This document shows positions 44,601-52,499 of a stretch of 64,000 nucleotides of DNA, in pieces. The stretch is taken from contig NC_015578.1 of the NCBI RefSeq assembly GCF_000214375.1, positions 2,232,001 to 2,296,000 on the forward strand, written 5' to 3'. A program made the translations under genes and the position numbers. Numbering within the stretch: position 1 is the stretch's first letter; every line of letters begins with the position of its first letter. This stretch comes from Treponema primitia ZAS-2. Lineage in GTDB: Bacteria; Spirochaetota; Spirochaetia; Treponematales; Breznakiellaceae. The notes beneath the pieces were generated by a model. The model was not told the DNA's origin and did no database searches. It saw only the letters and a list, made by a program, of their open reading frames with translations.

Positions 44601-45232
44601 CAAAGCCCGGAACCGATTCTGAACGAACTATGGAAACCACGGGTATAAAAATTGACGGGGTGGATACTGCCAGGGGCCTGGCCATGACCGGCGGGACTGA
44701 GGCGGGGTACCGAAAGGTGCTGGCCTCCTTCCGTAAGGATGCCCTGGAACGGCTGCCCGGACTGGAACGTGTTCCCAATGAGCAGGAACTCTCCCTTTTT
44801 ACCACCAATGTACATGCCCTCAAGAGCGCTGCCGCCACCATCGGCGCTGCCGGGGTATCAGAGGAAGCCGCGGAACTGGAGGCGGCGGGGAAGGCAGGGG
44901 ATCTGACCCGTATCGAAGAAGGGCTTCCTCCGTTCTACTGGAATCTGAAAGATCTGGCGGAACAGATAGTATCAGTGCTGGATGACAAGGTCGACGCTGA
45001 AACTGATTCCGATAGCGATATTTCCCAGTACCTTCCCCTGTTCACGAAGCTAAAGGAAGCTCTGGAACAAGAGCATCCCGGGCTTATCCGCAGTATCCTT
45101 ACGGAACTTGAGCAAAAACCCTTTAACGACAAAACGAAAAAACATATCGATGGTATTTCAAATTCAGTCCTGATGACTGAATTTGAAGAGGCCTTAGTAA
45201 CAATAAATAAACTGATTAACGACCTGAGTTAA
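41636..45232 (+). CDS. Hybrid histidine kinase with 7TMR-DISM sensor and terminal HPt
   Basis: A 1198-residue kinase starting at TTG with AAGGAAAAAAG upstream. It has a signal peptide (~1-25), an extracellular beta-sandwich DISM domain, seven membrane helices (~215-435, beginning ALIGVYFFMGIYHLFMFLIH), HisKA with His486 in SHEIRTPMN, HATPase_c, a degenerate receiver-like stretch (~715-840) with no obvious acceptor Asp, a full receiver with Asp896 in LMDHMMPEMDG, and HPt with His1060 (HALKSAAATIGA). DISM sensors typically detect carbohydrates or related ligands outside the cell. The loop before PIIVLTA in the receiver carries two inserted palindromes. The paralogous kinase lies immediately upstream and a PHP hydrolase gene downstream. 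Confidence 0.93.
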   Translation: MNGSGTKQVFLFTVMLLAFLSNLNAEPRGAGPLYIDLKTYPLYVKSGFSPADLLRGPDVSSGAWQVVEVSAGPVMIRDFGLPDLPRRVFLSPFGVKEREFTVLVPFKPEDKILSALDSDTTSAPGLFLASIGDNWEVYLNGHLVKSEMHLNSEGSIVLHRSMRWVFFPLDKTHFVPGENILGFRLVGDPTYKSLGFSYASPYYIDEYTRIADQYSESLTMALIGVYFFMGIYHLFMFLIHKKEYYNLSYGLFSVVLGVYFSMRTHFIYRIIANTAIIWRVEYFCVFLALPIAAFFLESLCLKKNFIITRIYGAISVLLAVVQLLFSQAFRDDILTIWQVVIIPAGILLVSFYFGYSFVIAYREIKGQYTAPGGVSFPRTVAKVFIDTSIGSLIIGGVIGIGSTVLDLIDSTFLHYGLTLTRYGFFVFTTGAALIMARRFASLYNQLNLTNRDLEQTTRTLEKQIKALTEAERATQAKSVFLANTSHEIRTPMNAILGMAELILRKDIPQDVYEEARSIKQAGSNLLSIINDILDFSKIESGKLDIVEVDYQLGSVINDAISIIRIRLSEKPILFTVDIDSRLPDRLAGDEVRVRQVLMNLLSNSVKYTQAGHIILAVTGELWEDQIILAISVTDTGIGIKQEDMGKLFGEFQQFDTHRNQGIEGTGLGLAISRNLCRLMGGDIVVDSVYGKGSVFTATIPQKVREKEPLAAVENPETKAVLLYESRKEYADSIVYSIQNLSMPVTAAVDMEHFSQELRASSLPGEKRYSFAFVCAEAVEAALSIIQELSLPTKLVLLGALQEISSFKNIPIISMPAYALPIANVVNEKTDTPYHTETIVRFTAPDARLLIVDDIVTNLNVAKGLLSVYQIDITTVTSGREAVDLIKNNRYDMILMDHMMPEMDGIEATAAIRAWEAEQKESVEFDPQDQTPKEQAKPVPIIVLTANAVTGMREMFLSKGFNDYLSKPIEISKLDGMMAKWIPLEKQIKPKPGTDSERTMETTGIKIDGVDTARGLAMTGGTEAGYRKVLASFRKDALERLPGLERVPNEQELSLFTTNVHALKSAAATIGAAGVSEEAAELEAAGKAGDLTRIEEGLPPFYWNLKDLAEQIVSVLDDKVDAETDSDSDISQYLPLFTKLKEALEQEHPGLIRSILTELEQKPFNDKTKKHIDGISNSVLMTEFEEALVTINKLINDLS
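44401..44451. repeat. In-frame pair of short perfect palindromes inside a kinase gene
   Basis: GGAGTTTGATCC pairs with GGATCAAACTCC (44401-44427, loop GCA), followed by GGAACAGGC/GCCTGTTCC (44431-44451, loop AAA). The pair matches the layout of the intergenic pair at 35409-35452. It encodes about 17 residues that the paralogous kinase lacks, in the loop before the PIIVLTA strand of the receiver domain. Confidence 0.8.
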
Positions 45233-45253
45233 ATGAGAAATGAGGTATAACAG

Positions 45254-45958
45254 ATGAAGACTTTCCGCATTGATCCCCATGTTCACGCCAGTGAAACCAG
45301 CGCATGCAGCTGGATAAGCGGTTCCGACATGGCCGCCCAGTACAAAGCCCTGGGCTATGATGGTATAGCCATAACCGATCATCTTCATGAAGGGTACATT
45401 TCCTCTCTCCCCTGCCGGGATAACTGGGACGCCTGTGTGGATAAATATCTTTCGGGTTACAGAGCGGCAAAGGCCATGGGTGAAAAGGTGGGGCTGGCCC
45501 TTATCTTCGGTGTGGAGATACGTTTTACTGAAAGCGATAACGACTATCTTCTCTACGGCATGGATGAACAATTTCTCAGGGCCCATCCCTATCCATACCG
45601 GAACGGCCTTGAGGATTTTTATAACAATTACCATGATAAGCTGCTTATCATCCAGGCCCATCCGTACCGTGGGGGCGGTGACAATATACGGCCCCGGTTT
45701 CTCCACGGGGTGGAGGCTGTCAACGACAGTCCCAGGCATGATAGCCACAACCAGCAGGCCTTTGCCCTTGCGGAGGAGCATTCCCATCTGATACGGACCT
45801 GCGGTTCCGATGCCCATAGGCCTGGTGAACTGGGCCGTGCGGCCATGGTATTTGACTTTCCGGTCCACGATTCCCTTGCATACAAAGAAGCGCTTGAAAA
45901 AGGAGCGTACCATATGGAGTGCCCCAATTTCAGGGATCTAATCGAAAAGTATACATAA
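45254..45958 (+). CDS. PHP-domain metal-dependent hydrolase
   Basis: A 234-residue cytoplasmic PHP-fold enzyme. Metal-site motifs are in order: DPHVHASE near the N-terminus, ITDHLHEG, the glutamate in FGVEIRF, QAHPYR and GSDAHRPGELG. These ligate a trinuclear metal cluster that hydrolyses phosphoesters in histidinol phosphatase- and nuclease-type members. No DNA-polymerase or HisJ context is present, so the substrate is unknown. ATG with TGAGG about ten bases upstream, 21 bases after the second hybrid kinase. Its stop is just two bases before the first duplicated promoter block, so it may be functionally linked to the phosphatase-rich regulon that follows, though it is transcribed ahead of it. 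Confidence 0.9.
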   Translation: MKTFRIDPHVHASETSACSWISGSDMAAQYKALGYDGIAITDHLHEGYISSLPCRDNWDACVDKYLSGYRAAKAMGEKVGLALIFGVEIRFTESDNDYLLYGMDEQFLRAHPYPYRNGLEDFYNNYHDKLLIIQAHPYRGGGDNIRPRFLHGVEAVNDSPRHDSHNQQAFALAEEHSHLIRTCGSDAHRPGELGRAAMVFDFPVHDSLAYKEALEKGAYHMECPNFRDLIEKYT

Positions 45959-46025
45959 GACAGCGTTCAGGAACAAAGAAAGCAGATATTGATCCCATTT
46001 TGCCCGTTCATTTGTTACATTTTTG

Positions 46026-46037
46026 GTAAACGGTTGC
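46026..46037 (+). promoter_or_regulatory. LacI-type operator, upstream site of copy 1
   Basis: GTAAACGGTTGC, one base different from the promoter-proximal site, 160 bases further upstream. This spacing would allow repressor-mediated DNA looping. Confidence 0.65.
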
Positions 46038-46152
46038 AATGATGTTTCGGTATAAATTTTAAAAAATGGACTTTTCAACAAGATTTTTGGGAATATTTAA
46101 GGATAAGTCACAGCAAATTACATTTTATAACTATTTTTAAAAAATATTTTTC

Positions 46153-46182
46153 TTGACAGATTTATAATTCAGGGGTTACAAT
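46153..46182 (+). promoter_or_regulatory. Promoter of the first ABC importer operon
   Basis: A perfect TTGACA (46153-46158) and TACAAT (46177-46182) are separated by 18 bases. Transcription would start near 46189, inside the operator at 46186-46197, giving a leader of about 120 bases before the ATG at 46310. Confidence 0.8.
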
Positions 46183-46185
46183 AAC

Positions 46186-46197
46186 GTAAACGGTTAC
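46186..46197 (+). promoter_or_regulatory. LacI-type operator at the start site, copy 1
   Basis: GTAAACGGTTAC is a near-palindrome with the central CG typical of LacI-family operators. It sits right after the -10, where a bound repressor blocks initiation. The LacI-family gene at 58211 is the natural candidate regulator. Confidence 0.75.
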
Positions 46198-46309
46198 AAA
46201 CCATTGATTTTCTTGCTTTTTATGCAAGGTGATCATAGAATTAAGAACAAGTTACCTAAGTCCCGGTATAAAAACCGATACTATACAATTTCGAGGAGGA
46301 AATTTTAGT

Positions 46310-47359
46310 ATGAAACATCGACTTCCATTATTTCTGTTTGTGTCTATCCTTTTGGCGGCTTGCACCCCCAAATCAGGGCAATCAGCCGGAACAGCCGCGC
46401 CGGCTTACAACCAGCTCACGGTCTATTCGGCCCTGCCGGATCAGGAAATCCCCACCTATTTTAATGCCTTTGAAAAGGATACAGGCATCCATGTGAACTA
46501 TGTCCGGCTCTCCGCCGGGGAGATGATGGCCCGTATCTCTGCGGAAAAAAACAATCCCCAGGCCTCGCTCATGCACGGCGGTTCCAGCGATACCTATGTG
46601 GCGGCAAATAAAGAGGGGCTTCTGTCCCCCTATCAGTCCTCAGAACTTGCAAACATCCCCGCCCAGTACCATGACGCGGATGGCGTGTGGAACCCCATCT
46701 ATGTAGGGGCCATCGCTTTTGTCTGTAATACCGATTGGTTTAAGGAAAACAACCTGAAGATGCCCACATCCTGGGCGGATCTCGTTAAGCCGGAATTCAA
46801 GGGACAGGTATCCATGGCCCACCCTGCCACATCCGGCACTTCTTACACCGTGCTTGCAACCCTTATCCAGCTCTTTGGGGAAACCGAATCCTGGAACTAT
46901 CTGAAAAAGTTAGACGCCAATGTACGCCAGTACACCAAGGCCGGAGCCGCCCCGCCCCAGGAAGCGGCCCTTGGGGAAGCGGCCATTGCCATCACCTTCT
47001 CCCATGACGGCCTCAAGCCCAAAATGGAAGGGTATCCTGTGGAACTGGTGTTCCCCACCGAGGGTACGGGTTACGAAGTGGGAGGCGTGGCGCTTATCAA
47101 AAACGGCTTTGAAAAAGAACAGGAAAACGCAAAACGTTTTATCGACTGGTTTATGAGTGTCCGGGGGCAGGAACTGTTCATTGATGCCGCCAGTAACCGT
47201 CTGCCGGTCAATACTAAAGCCAAGTATACCCCGGGGCTGGTCAGCCTGGATGACCTGCCAATCATTAATTATGATGCTGTATGGGCGGGGCAGAACAAAG
47301 CAGCTTTTGTAGCGAAATTTAATGATTTAATCGAAAATACTTCAAATCTCAAGGAGTAA
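46310..47359 (+). CDS. Ferric/AfuA-type ABC substrate-binding lipoprotein
   Basis: A 349-residue periplasmic lipoprotein. The ATG at 46310 has a clean GAGGAGG upstream and opens a signal with lipobox LLAAC. The mature part shows the fold of the ferric/2-aminoethylphosphonate/AfuA group: LTVYSALPDQEIPTYFNAFE, GGSSDTYVAANKEGLL, YVGAIAFVCNTDWFKENN, PTSWADLVKPEFKGQVSMAH, and TGYEVGGVALIKNG. Members bind iron, phosphonates or sugar phosphates. No iron-binding tyrosine pair is obvious, and the phosphatases in the neighbourhood favour a phosphorylated ligand; that is inference. First gene of the operon, under the duplicated LacI-controlled promoter, followed by its permease after a hairpin. Confidence 0.88.
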   Translation: MKHRLPLFLFVSILLAACTPKSGQSAGTAAPAYNQLTVYSALPDQEIPTYFNAFEKDTGIHVNYVRLSAGEMMARISAEKNNPQASLMHGGSSDTYVAANKEGLLSPYQSSELANIPAQYHDADGVWNPIYVGAIAFVCNTDWFKENNLKMPTSWADLVKPEFKGQVSMAHPATSGTSYTVLATLIQLFGETESWNYLKKLDANVRQYTKAGAAPPQEAALGEAAIAITFSHDGLKPKMEGYPVELVFPTEGTGYEVGGVALIKNGFEKEQENAKRFIDWFMSVRGQELFIDAASNRLPVNTKAKYTPGLVSLDDLPIINYDAVWAGQNKAAFVAKFNDLIENTSNLKE

Positions 47360-47387
47360 TTTTTCACCGTCTTTGAGATAGTCCCTT

Positions 47388-47431
47388 AACAACCCGGGAA
47401 AGGCAGACCTGTCCGCTTTTTTCGGGTTGTT
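47388..47431 (+). promoter_or_regulatory. Hairpin between binding-protein and permease genes
   Basis: AACAACCCG (47388-47396) pairs with CGGGTTGTT (47423-47431); a T-run lies in the loop, not after the stem. Hairpins at this place in ABC operons often stabilise the binding-protein message or reduce read-through, giving more binding protein than permease. Confidence 0.5.
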
Positions 47432-47452
47432 CGTACCATAAAAGGAGGTACC

Positions 47453-49234
47453 ATGCTAGCAGGAGCCGCCGGGGAAAAAATCCCGGAGAAGAAGCTTAAC
47501 TACCTGTCCGGTCGTAATGATATGACAATGCTTATCCGCCAGCCCCTGCTTCTGATTACTATTTTTATTATCGGCCTTATGCTTGTGACCTTTGTCCTCC
47601 TGCCCATTTTTAATGTGTTCAAAATGGGCGCCACCGATGGGAACAACCGTTTTACCCTGGGTAATCTTACCAGTATTCTCTCCACACCATCCTTACGCAG
47701 AACATTCTACAACAGTATGACCCTGGGGCTTATCGTCGCGGTAATCGCAACAGTGATAGGGTATTTGTTTGCTTTTGCCATAACCCGCACAGAAATGAAA
47801 GGTAAAAAATTTTTTAAGGCCATTGCCACTCTGCCCATTGTTTCGCCCCCCTTTATCCTTTCACTGTCCATCATCTTCCTGTTCGGCCGTCAGGGCCTCA
47901 TCACCAGGGGCCTTTTGGGGATCAGAAATGCTGATGTATACGGGATGCACAGCCTTATTGTGGTGCAAACCCTCTCGTTCTTTCCAGTAGCCTACCTGAC
48001 CCTAAGCGGCATTTTGGAATCTATCGACGATTCTGTGGAGGATGCGGCTTACAGCTTGGGCGCCACCCGGGGGCATATCTTCAGGACCGTTACCCTCCCC
48101 CTTTCTTTGCCGGGCATAATCAGTGCCATGCTGCTGGTTTTCATCCAGTCCATGGAGGATTTCTCAAACCCTGCGGTCATTGCAGGTTCCTTTTCCACTC
48201 TATCCGTAGAAGCCTACCGGATTATCACCGGTATGTACGATCTCCACAAGGGTTCCATGATGGCAATTGTACTGCTCTTGCCGACCGTGGCGGCGTACCT
48301 CCTGCAAAAATACTGGATGCGTAAAAAAAGTTTTGTTACCATCACGGGGAAGCCCACCCAGAAACGTCGCAAGCTCCATGAAAAACACATCGTATACCCC
48401 CTGTTTGCCGCCTGTATCCTGGTTTCAGCCTTTATCATACTCTTGTACGGGACCGCCCTGACCGGGGCTTTTGTGAAAACCTGGGGAGTTAATTATCAGC
48501 TCACCCTGTCACATTTTGAATTTGTGCTGTCCATGGGGCTGGACTCCCTGTGGAATTCGGTCAAGCTGGCCGTCTATGCCGCACCCATTGGGGGCATACT
48601 AGGCATGATTATTGCGTATCTCACCGTGCGGGTCCGGTTTCCCGGCAGGAGGGCCATGGAAGTAGTTTCCCTGCTGACCTTCGCCGTGCCCGGCACGGTG
48701 CTGGGTATAGGCTATATTACTTCCTTTAACCAAAGGCCTCTGCTCTTCACAGGCACAGCGTTTATACTCGCCGCAGCTTTTGTGTTCCGCAACCTTCCTG
48801 TGGCTATAGAGTCGGGTACCACAACCCTGCTACAGATAGACAAATCCATTGAAGAGGCTTCTTCCATTTCAGGTGCAAGCAGTGCCTATTCCTTCCGCCG
48901 TATCACCCTGCCCCTGCTGCGCAATGCCTTCTTTTCCGGTCTTGTGTACGCCTTTGTGCGGGCAATGACCGCGGTAAGCGCCATCATATTTCTGGTGTCC
49001 CCCCGATGGCCCCTGGCCACATCAAAAATATTTTCCCTCTTTGAAGCCTCACGGTATTCCGATGCCGCAGCCTATGTTACCCTTATGATTGTTATCATCC
49101 TGGCTGCCATAGGCATCATCAATATTTTAGTACATATTCTGCTTTCCCCCAGGGCAAAGGCCCCCCGGGAGGAGGAAATCAAAAAAGCGCTAGTATCATT
49201 TGAAGTACAAAAGGAAGGAGCCGGCCATGTTTGA
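47453..49234 (+). CDS. Fused two-domain ABC permease (ferric/AfuB type)
   Basis: A 593-residue integral membrane protein with about 12 membrane helices made of two homologous permease halves. Each half ends in an EAA loop for the ATPase: EDAAYSLGATRGHIFRTVTL near residue 196 and EEASSISGASSAYSFRRITL near residue 466. This is the usual layout of the ferric/AfuB permeases. ATG with AAAGGAGG six bases upstream, after a 93-base gap holding a hairpin. It overlaps the ATPase gene by 8 bases. A fusion of two permease subunits in one chain means only this protein and an ATPase dimer are needed for the core. Confidence 0.92.
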   Translation: MLAGAAGEKIPEKKLNYLSGRNDMTMLIRQPLLLITIFIIGLMLVTFVLLPIFNVFKMGATDGNNRFTLGNLTSILSTPSLRRTFYNSMTLGLIVAVIATVIGYLFAFAITRTEMKGKKFFKAIATLPIVSPPFILSLSIIFLFGRQGLITRGLLGIRNADVYGMHSLIVVQTLSFFPVAYLTLSGILESIDDSVEDAAYSLGATRGHIFRTVTLPLSLPGIISAMLLVFIQSMEDFSNPAVIAGSFSTLSVEAYRIITGMYDLHKGSMMAIVLLLPTVAAYLLQKYWMRKKSFVTITGKPTQKRRKLHEKHIVYPLFAACILVSAFIILLYGTALTGAFVKTWGVNYQLTLSHFEFVLSMGLDSLWNSVKLAVYAAPIGGILGMIIAYLTVRVRFPGRRAMEVVSLLTFAVPGTVLGIGYITSFNQRPLLFTGTAFILAAAFVFRNLPVAIESGTTTLLQIDKSIEEASSISGASSAYSFRRITLPLLRNAFFSGLVYAFVRAMTAVSAIIFLVSPRWPLATSKIFSLFEASRYSDAAAYVTLMIVIILAAIGIINILVHILLSPRAKAPREEEIKKALVSFEVQKEGAGHV

Positions 49235-50366
49235 AAATACCGAGGCCATACGCCAATTCAGCAAAAAGAGCAGCGGCGTAACCCTGAAGAATATTACCAA
49301 GTTATTCCCCACCCCGGAAAAAAAGGGGGAAACCATCGCGGTGAACCACATCGACTTGGATATTGCCGATGGGGAGCTTGTAACCCTGCTGGGGCCTTCG
49401 GGCTGCGGTAAAACCACTACCCTGCGGATGATCTCCGGTTTTGAATATCCCTCGGAAGGGCAGATCCTTATCGGCGGTAAGGACGTAGCAAAGGTGCCCC
49501 CCAACAAGCGGGGGATTTCTATGGTATTCCAGAGCTACGCCCTGTTCCCACACATGAGCATTTGGGAAAATGTCGCCTACGGACTGAAAGTACAGCGTCT
49601 TTCCAAGAATGAGGTTCTCGCCCGTACCAATAAAGTTATTGAATTGATGCAGCTAACCGGGATGGAACGGCGTTTCCCGAACCAGCTTTCCGGGGGGCAG
49701 CAGCAGCGGGTAGCCCTGGCCCGGGCCATCGTCATTGAGCCCAGTGTGCTTCTTTTTGACGAACCCCTTTCAAACCTTGACGCAAAACTGCGTGAACACA
49801 TGCGAGACGAACTCCGGTCCCTACAAAAACGCCTTGGAATTACCAGCCTTTACGTCACCCACGATCAGGGAGAGGCAATGGCTATCTCTGACCGGGTGGT
49901 GATCATGAAAGACGGAGATCTCATGCAGATTGGTACGCCCAAGGACATCTATGAGTATCCCTCCTGTAAATTCGTGGCTAATTTTATTGGCAAGGCAAAC
50001 TTTATCTCCGGCATCTACGAAGCTAAGGAAGATGAAGCGGCCCTGGTTCGCATCGGAGACAGGAGTTTCAAAATACCGAACCCCGGCAAAGCGCCGGTTC
50101 GGCCCGGGGAAAAGTGCTGCCTTACATTCCGGCCTGAATCGGTCAAACTGTCCGTGCACGAGGAGGGGATTCCCGGAACCATCAGGCGGGTAACCTTCCT
50201 GGGTTCAAACATGGAATATGAGCTGGAACTTGCGGATACCGTGCTGGTGATAGAAATTTACAATCCCCAGCTGCATAAAACTTACGCCGAGGGTGAAAAA
50301 GTAAACGCCGTACTTGATATGGAATGTGTACGTGTGCTGCCCGACTCTCCCCTGGATGCGGAATAA
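49227..50366 (+). CDS. ABC importer ATPase (FbpC/AfuC type)
   Basis: A 379-residue ATPase driving import with the preceding permease. Walker [11 protein letters not shown]-loop [12 protein letters not shown], signature LSGGQQQR, Walker [13 protein letters not shown] and switch VTHDQ are all intact. A C-terminal regulatory domain follows (residues ~245-379), with [15 protein letters not shown] typical of TOBE-containing members. ATG 49227 with AAGGAAGGAG is preferred over a TTG at 49200. It completes the first importer operon (binding protein, permease, ATPase). No clear terminator follows before the second promoter block. Confidence 0.94.
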   Translation: MFENTEAIRQFSKKSSGVTLKNITKLFPTPEKKGETIAVNHIDLDIADGELVTLLGPSGCGKTTTLRMISGFEYPSEGQILIGGKDVAKVPPNKRGISMVFQSYALFPHMSIWENVAYGLKVQRLSKNEVLARTNKVIELMQLTGMERRFPNQLSGGQQQRVALARAIVIEPSVLLFDEPLSNLDAKLREHMRDELRSLQKRLGITSLYVTHDQGEAMAISDRVVIMKDGDLMQIGTPKDIYEYPSCKFVANFIGKANFISGIYEAKEDEAALVRIGDRSFKIPNPGKAPVRPGEKCCLTFRPESVKLSVHEEGIPGTIRRVTFLGSNMEYELELADTVLVIEIYNPQLHKTYAEGEKVNAVLDMECVRVLPDSPLDAE

Positions 50367-50464
50367 GCTTAATTATTGCTTCTACCGGCCACTGGCAAGC
50401 AGCGTTCAGGAACAAAGAAAGCAGATATTGATCCTATTTTGCCCTTTCATTTGTTACATTTTTG

Positions 50465-50476
50465 GTAAACGGTTGC
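50465..50476 (+). promoter_or_regulatory. LacI-type operator, upstream site of copy 2
   Basis: GTAAACGGTTGC, identical to the upstream operator of copy 1, 158 bases before the proximal site. Confidence 0.65.
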
Positions 50477-50589
50477 AATGATATTTCGGTGTAAATCGTA
50501 AAAACTAGGCCTGTCAACAAGGTTTTTGGTAAGATTTAAGGATAAGCCACGTCAGATTACATTTTTTTCACATTTTATAAATATTTTTC

Positions 50590-50619
50590 TTGACAGATTT
50601 AAAATTCGGGGGTTACAAT
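50590..50619 (+). promoter_or_regulatory. Promoter of the phosphatase/second importer operon
   Basis: TTGACA (50590-50595) and TACAAT (50614-50619), spacer 18 bases, as in copy 1. The predicted leader is only about 27 bases before the ATG at 50653, unlike the ~120-base leader of the first operon. Confidence 0.8.
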
Positions 50620-50622
50620 AAC

Positions 50623-50634
50623 GTAAACGGTTAC
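50623..50634 (+). promoter_or_regulatory. LacI-type operator at the start site, copy 2
   Basis: GTAAACGGTTAC, identical to the proximal operator of copy 1 and placed the same way just after the -10. Confidence 0.75.
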
Positions 50635-50652
50635 AAACCGAATAGGGGAGTT

Positions 50653-51735
50653 ATGATTCAGTACAAACAGGAAAGTATAGGGATAGCCGCCGCCGCAGTG
50701 GGGAAACTGTCCCACCCTGAGGCTATAAAGACCTATTTGCCTGAAATGCTGGAGCTTGAGGGGGATAATAGCTTTTCCAAGACCGGAAAAACACCCTTCA
50801 GGGCGGCGATTTTCAATATGGAAGCAGGCAGGCGGCTTAAGGAGATAAAAGCCTATTTTACCTATCTCCCCCAGCTTAAGGATGCGGATGTGCTCTTTGC
50901 CAATGAGCTTGACTACGGGATGGCCCGGACAGGGAATCTTCATGTTACAAAAGAACTGGCAGAATGCCTTGGCATGAATTATGTTTACGGGGTGGAGTTT
51001 CTTACCCTTAAAGCAGGGCAAAGCGGGAACGGCCTTGGGCTGCATGGAAACGCCATTTTTTCCCGCTTCCCCCTAAAGAATTTCGGCGCCCTACGGCTCC
51101 CCATAGCCTACGACTGGTTTTACAAGCCCGGGGACAGCCGCCTGGGTATGCGCATGGCGGTATTTGCAGAGGCAGACATGGGCGCCCTGGGAACAGTGGG
51201 CCTGGTGAGTGTGCACCTGGAAAACCGCACTGACCCCCGGGGAAGGCTGCATCAGATGGAAGCCCTTCTTAACGCGGTGGAAGGACATTTTGCCCCCGGG
51301 ACTCCGGTGCTCATAGGCGGGGACATGAACACCAATACGATTGACGGCAATGATGACAGCCAGATGCGCAGCCTGGCGGATCACCCTGATGAACAGTGGC
51401 GGCGGCTGGGACAGATTCCCGCCCTGGAACCCCTGCTGGACCATGCGGCCTCCCGTGGCTTTTCCTACCATGACTGCAATAGCATGACCAAGCCCACCAG
51501 GCGCAAGCCCATGGATGACGGGCAGACGGTGCTGCTCAACCTGGATTGGTTTTTCCAGCGAGGCCTTGTCTGTTCTGCACCAAGCAGGGTGGAAAGTATC
51601 TTTCATAGCAATGGCCTTAAAAACCCGTCGGAAGAAGCCCTCTCCTATCAGGGGCAGGAATTGTCGGATCACGATATTGTTTTGGTAAGCTGCGCGGGTA
51701 ACTCCGTTGCAAGTTGCGGAGGGAAGCGGTCATGA
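50653..51735 (+). CDS. Endonuclease/exonuclease/phosphatase-fold hydrolase
   Basis: A 360-residue protein of the metal-dependent EEP superfamily, which includes nucleases, sphingomyelinases and inositol phosphate phosphatases. Motifs visible are FRAAIFNMEAGRR (N-terminal Asn/Glu metal site), VLFANELDYGM, GLHGNAIFSRFPL, VSVHLENRTDPRGR (catalytic His), IGGDMNTNT (Asp/Asn pair) and the final LSDHDIVLV (Asp-His pair). No signal peptide is present, so it should act in the cytoplasm. ATG 50653 has AGGGGAG upstream. It is first in an operon with two HAD phosphatases and an importer, and its stop overlaps the next start (ATGA). I infer hydrolysis of an imported phosphodiester or phosphomonoester. Confidence 0.88.
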   Translation: MIQYKQESIGIAAAAVGKLSHPEAIKTYLPEMLELEGDNSFSKTGKTPFRAAIFNMEAGRRLKEIKAYFTYLPQLKDADVLFANELDYGMARTGNLHVTKELAECLGMNYVYGVEFLTLKAGQSGNGLGLHGNAIFSRFPLKNFGALRLPIAYDWFYKPGDSRLGMRMAVFAEADMGALGTVGLVSVHLENRTDPRGRLHQMEALLNAVEGHFAPGTPVLIGGDMNTNTIDGNDDSQMRSLADHPDEQWRRLGQIPALEPLLDHAASRGFSYHDCNSMTKPTRRKPMDDGQTVLLNLDWFFQRGLVCSAPSRVESIFHSNGLKNPSEEALSYQGQELSDHDIVLVSCAGNSVASCGGKRS

Positions 51736-52499
51736 TCCGGGCGGTAATTTTTGACGTCGGCGGCGTACTCCACACTAGCGAAGACGACCCTGTTCAGGAA
51801 AAAAACTTTGCCCTTTCGGTCTTACAAACCCTGTCTGAAAACGGGATTAGCCTGAATATAAGCCCCGAGGATCTTATTGCCGCGGTGGACAAGCGGGCCA
51901 AGGAATACAAAAAACACAGCGAGCAAGACCTTAAAGAACTTCCCCCGGCAAGGGTCTGGTCAGAATTCTTCCTCAAAGACTTTTCCCTCACAGAAAAGCA
52001 ACTGGCCCCCTGCGCGGAACGCCTCTGTTTTCTGTATGACGGGGAACGCAAGCAGCTTGTCCCGAGACCAGGTATGAAGGAAGCCCTTGGTGAGCTTAAA
52101 GCCATGGGCATGAAGCTTGGCATCATCAGTAATATTCTTTCCCCCGACTTTGTCCATGACCGGCTTAAACGGTACGGCCTGGCGGATTATATGGACTCTG
52201 TGGTTACCTCCATGGAAACGGGGATACGGAAACCGGACAAGCACATATTCGAAATTGCAACAGAAAAACTCAGCCTGGTTCCGTCCGAATGCGCCTATGT
52301 GGGGGATCGTATCTCCAGGGATGTGATTGGTTCCCATAATGCAGGCATGGCCATGGTCATATTGATTAGATATCCTGCGTCGGAAAAAAAGGACGCCCGG
52401 TTTGTTTCCCCTGAAAATGAACCGGATTACCGGGTTGACGGGTTTCCGGAAATTCCGGCCCTGATACACAATGCAAATCGGAGGGCACAGCATGCTTAA
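51732..52499 (+). CDS. HAD-family hydrolase, first of a tandem pair
   Basis: A 255-residue HAD phosphatase. Motif I AVIFDVGGVLHT (nucleophile Asp), motif II LGIISNILS, motif III TGIRKPDKHIFE and motif IV YVGDRISRDVIGS are intact; a helical cap lies at residues ~25-95. It starts at the ATGA overlap with the preceding EEP gene and overlaps the next HAD gene by 8 bases. Motif IV and overall size are close to the second HAD protein, so the pair looks like a tandem duplication with later specialisation. Substrate unknown; a phosphorylated product of the EEP enzyme is a reasonable guess. Confidence 0.9.
   Translation: MIRAVIFDVGGVLHTSEDDPVQEKNFALSVLQTLSENGISLNISPEDLIAAVDKRAKEYKKHSEQDLKELPPARVWSEFFLKDFSLTEKQLAPCAERLCFLYDGERKQLVPRPGMKEALGELKAMGMKLGIISNILSPDFVHDRLKRYGLADYMDSVVTSMETGIRKPDKHIFEIATEKLSLVPSECAYVGDRISRDVIGSHNAGMAMVILIRYPASEKKDARFVSPENEPDYRVDGFPEIPALIHNANRRAQHA

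Larger units (their letters stand above)
45961..46202 (+). repeat. Duplicated ~240-base promoter block, copy 1
   Basis: This stretch is nearly identical along its whole length to 50400-50639 (both begin CAGCGTTCAGGAACAAAGAA and end GTAAACGGTTACAAACC), with scattered substitutions. It contains two LacI-type operator sites and one strong promoter. It occupies most of the 351-base gap between the PHP hydrolase and the first binding-protein gene; I see no gene in that gap. Confidence 0.92.
50400..50639 (+). repeat. Duplicated ~240-base promoter block, copy 2
   Basis: This is the second copy of the block at 45961-46202, with the same order of upstream operator, A/T-rich stretch, TTGACA, TACAAT and proximal operator. 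It fills the gap between the first ATPase gene and the phosphatase-fold gene. Confidence 0.92.

Noticed and set aside
46229-46309. Longer N-terminus for the first binding protein
   Set aside because: The signal peptide and GAGGAGG site fit ATG 46310 only.
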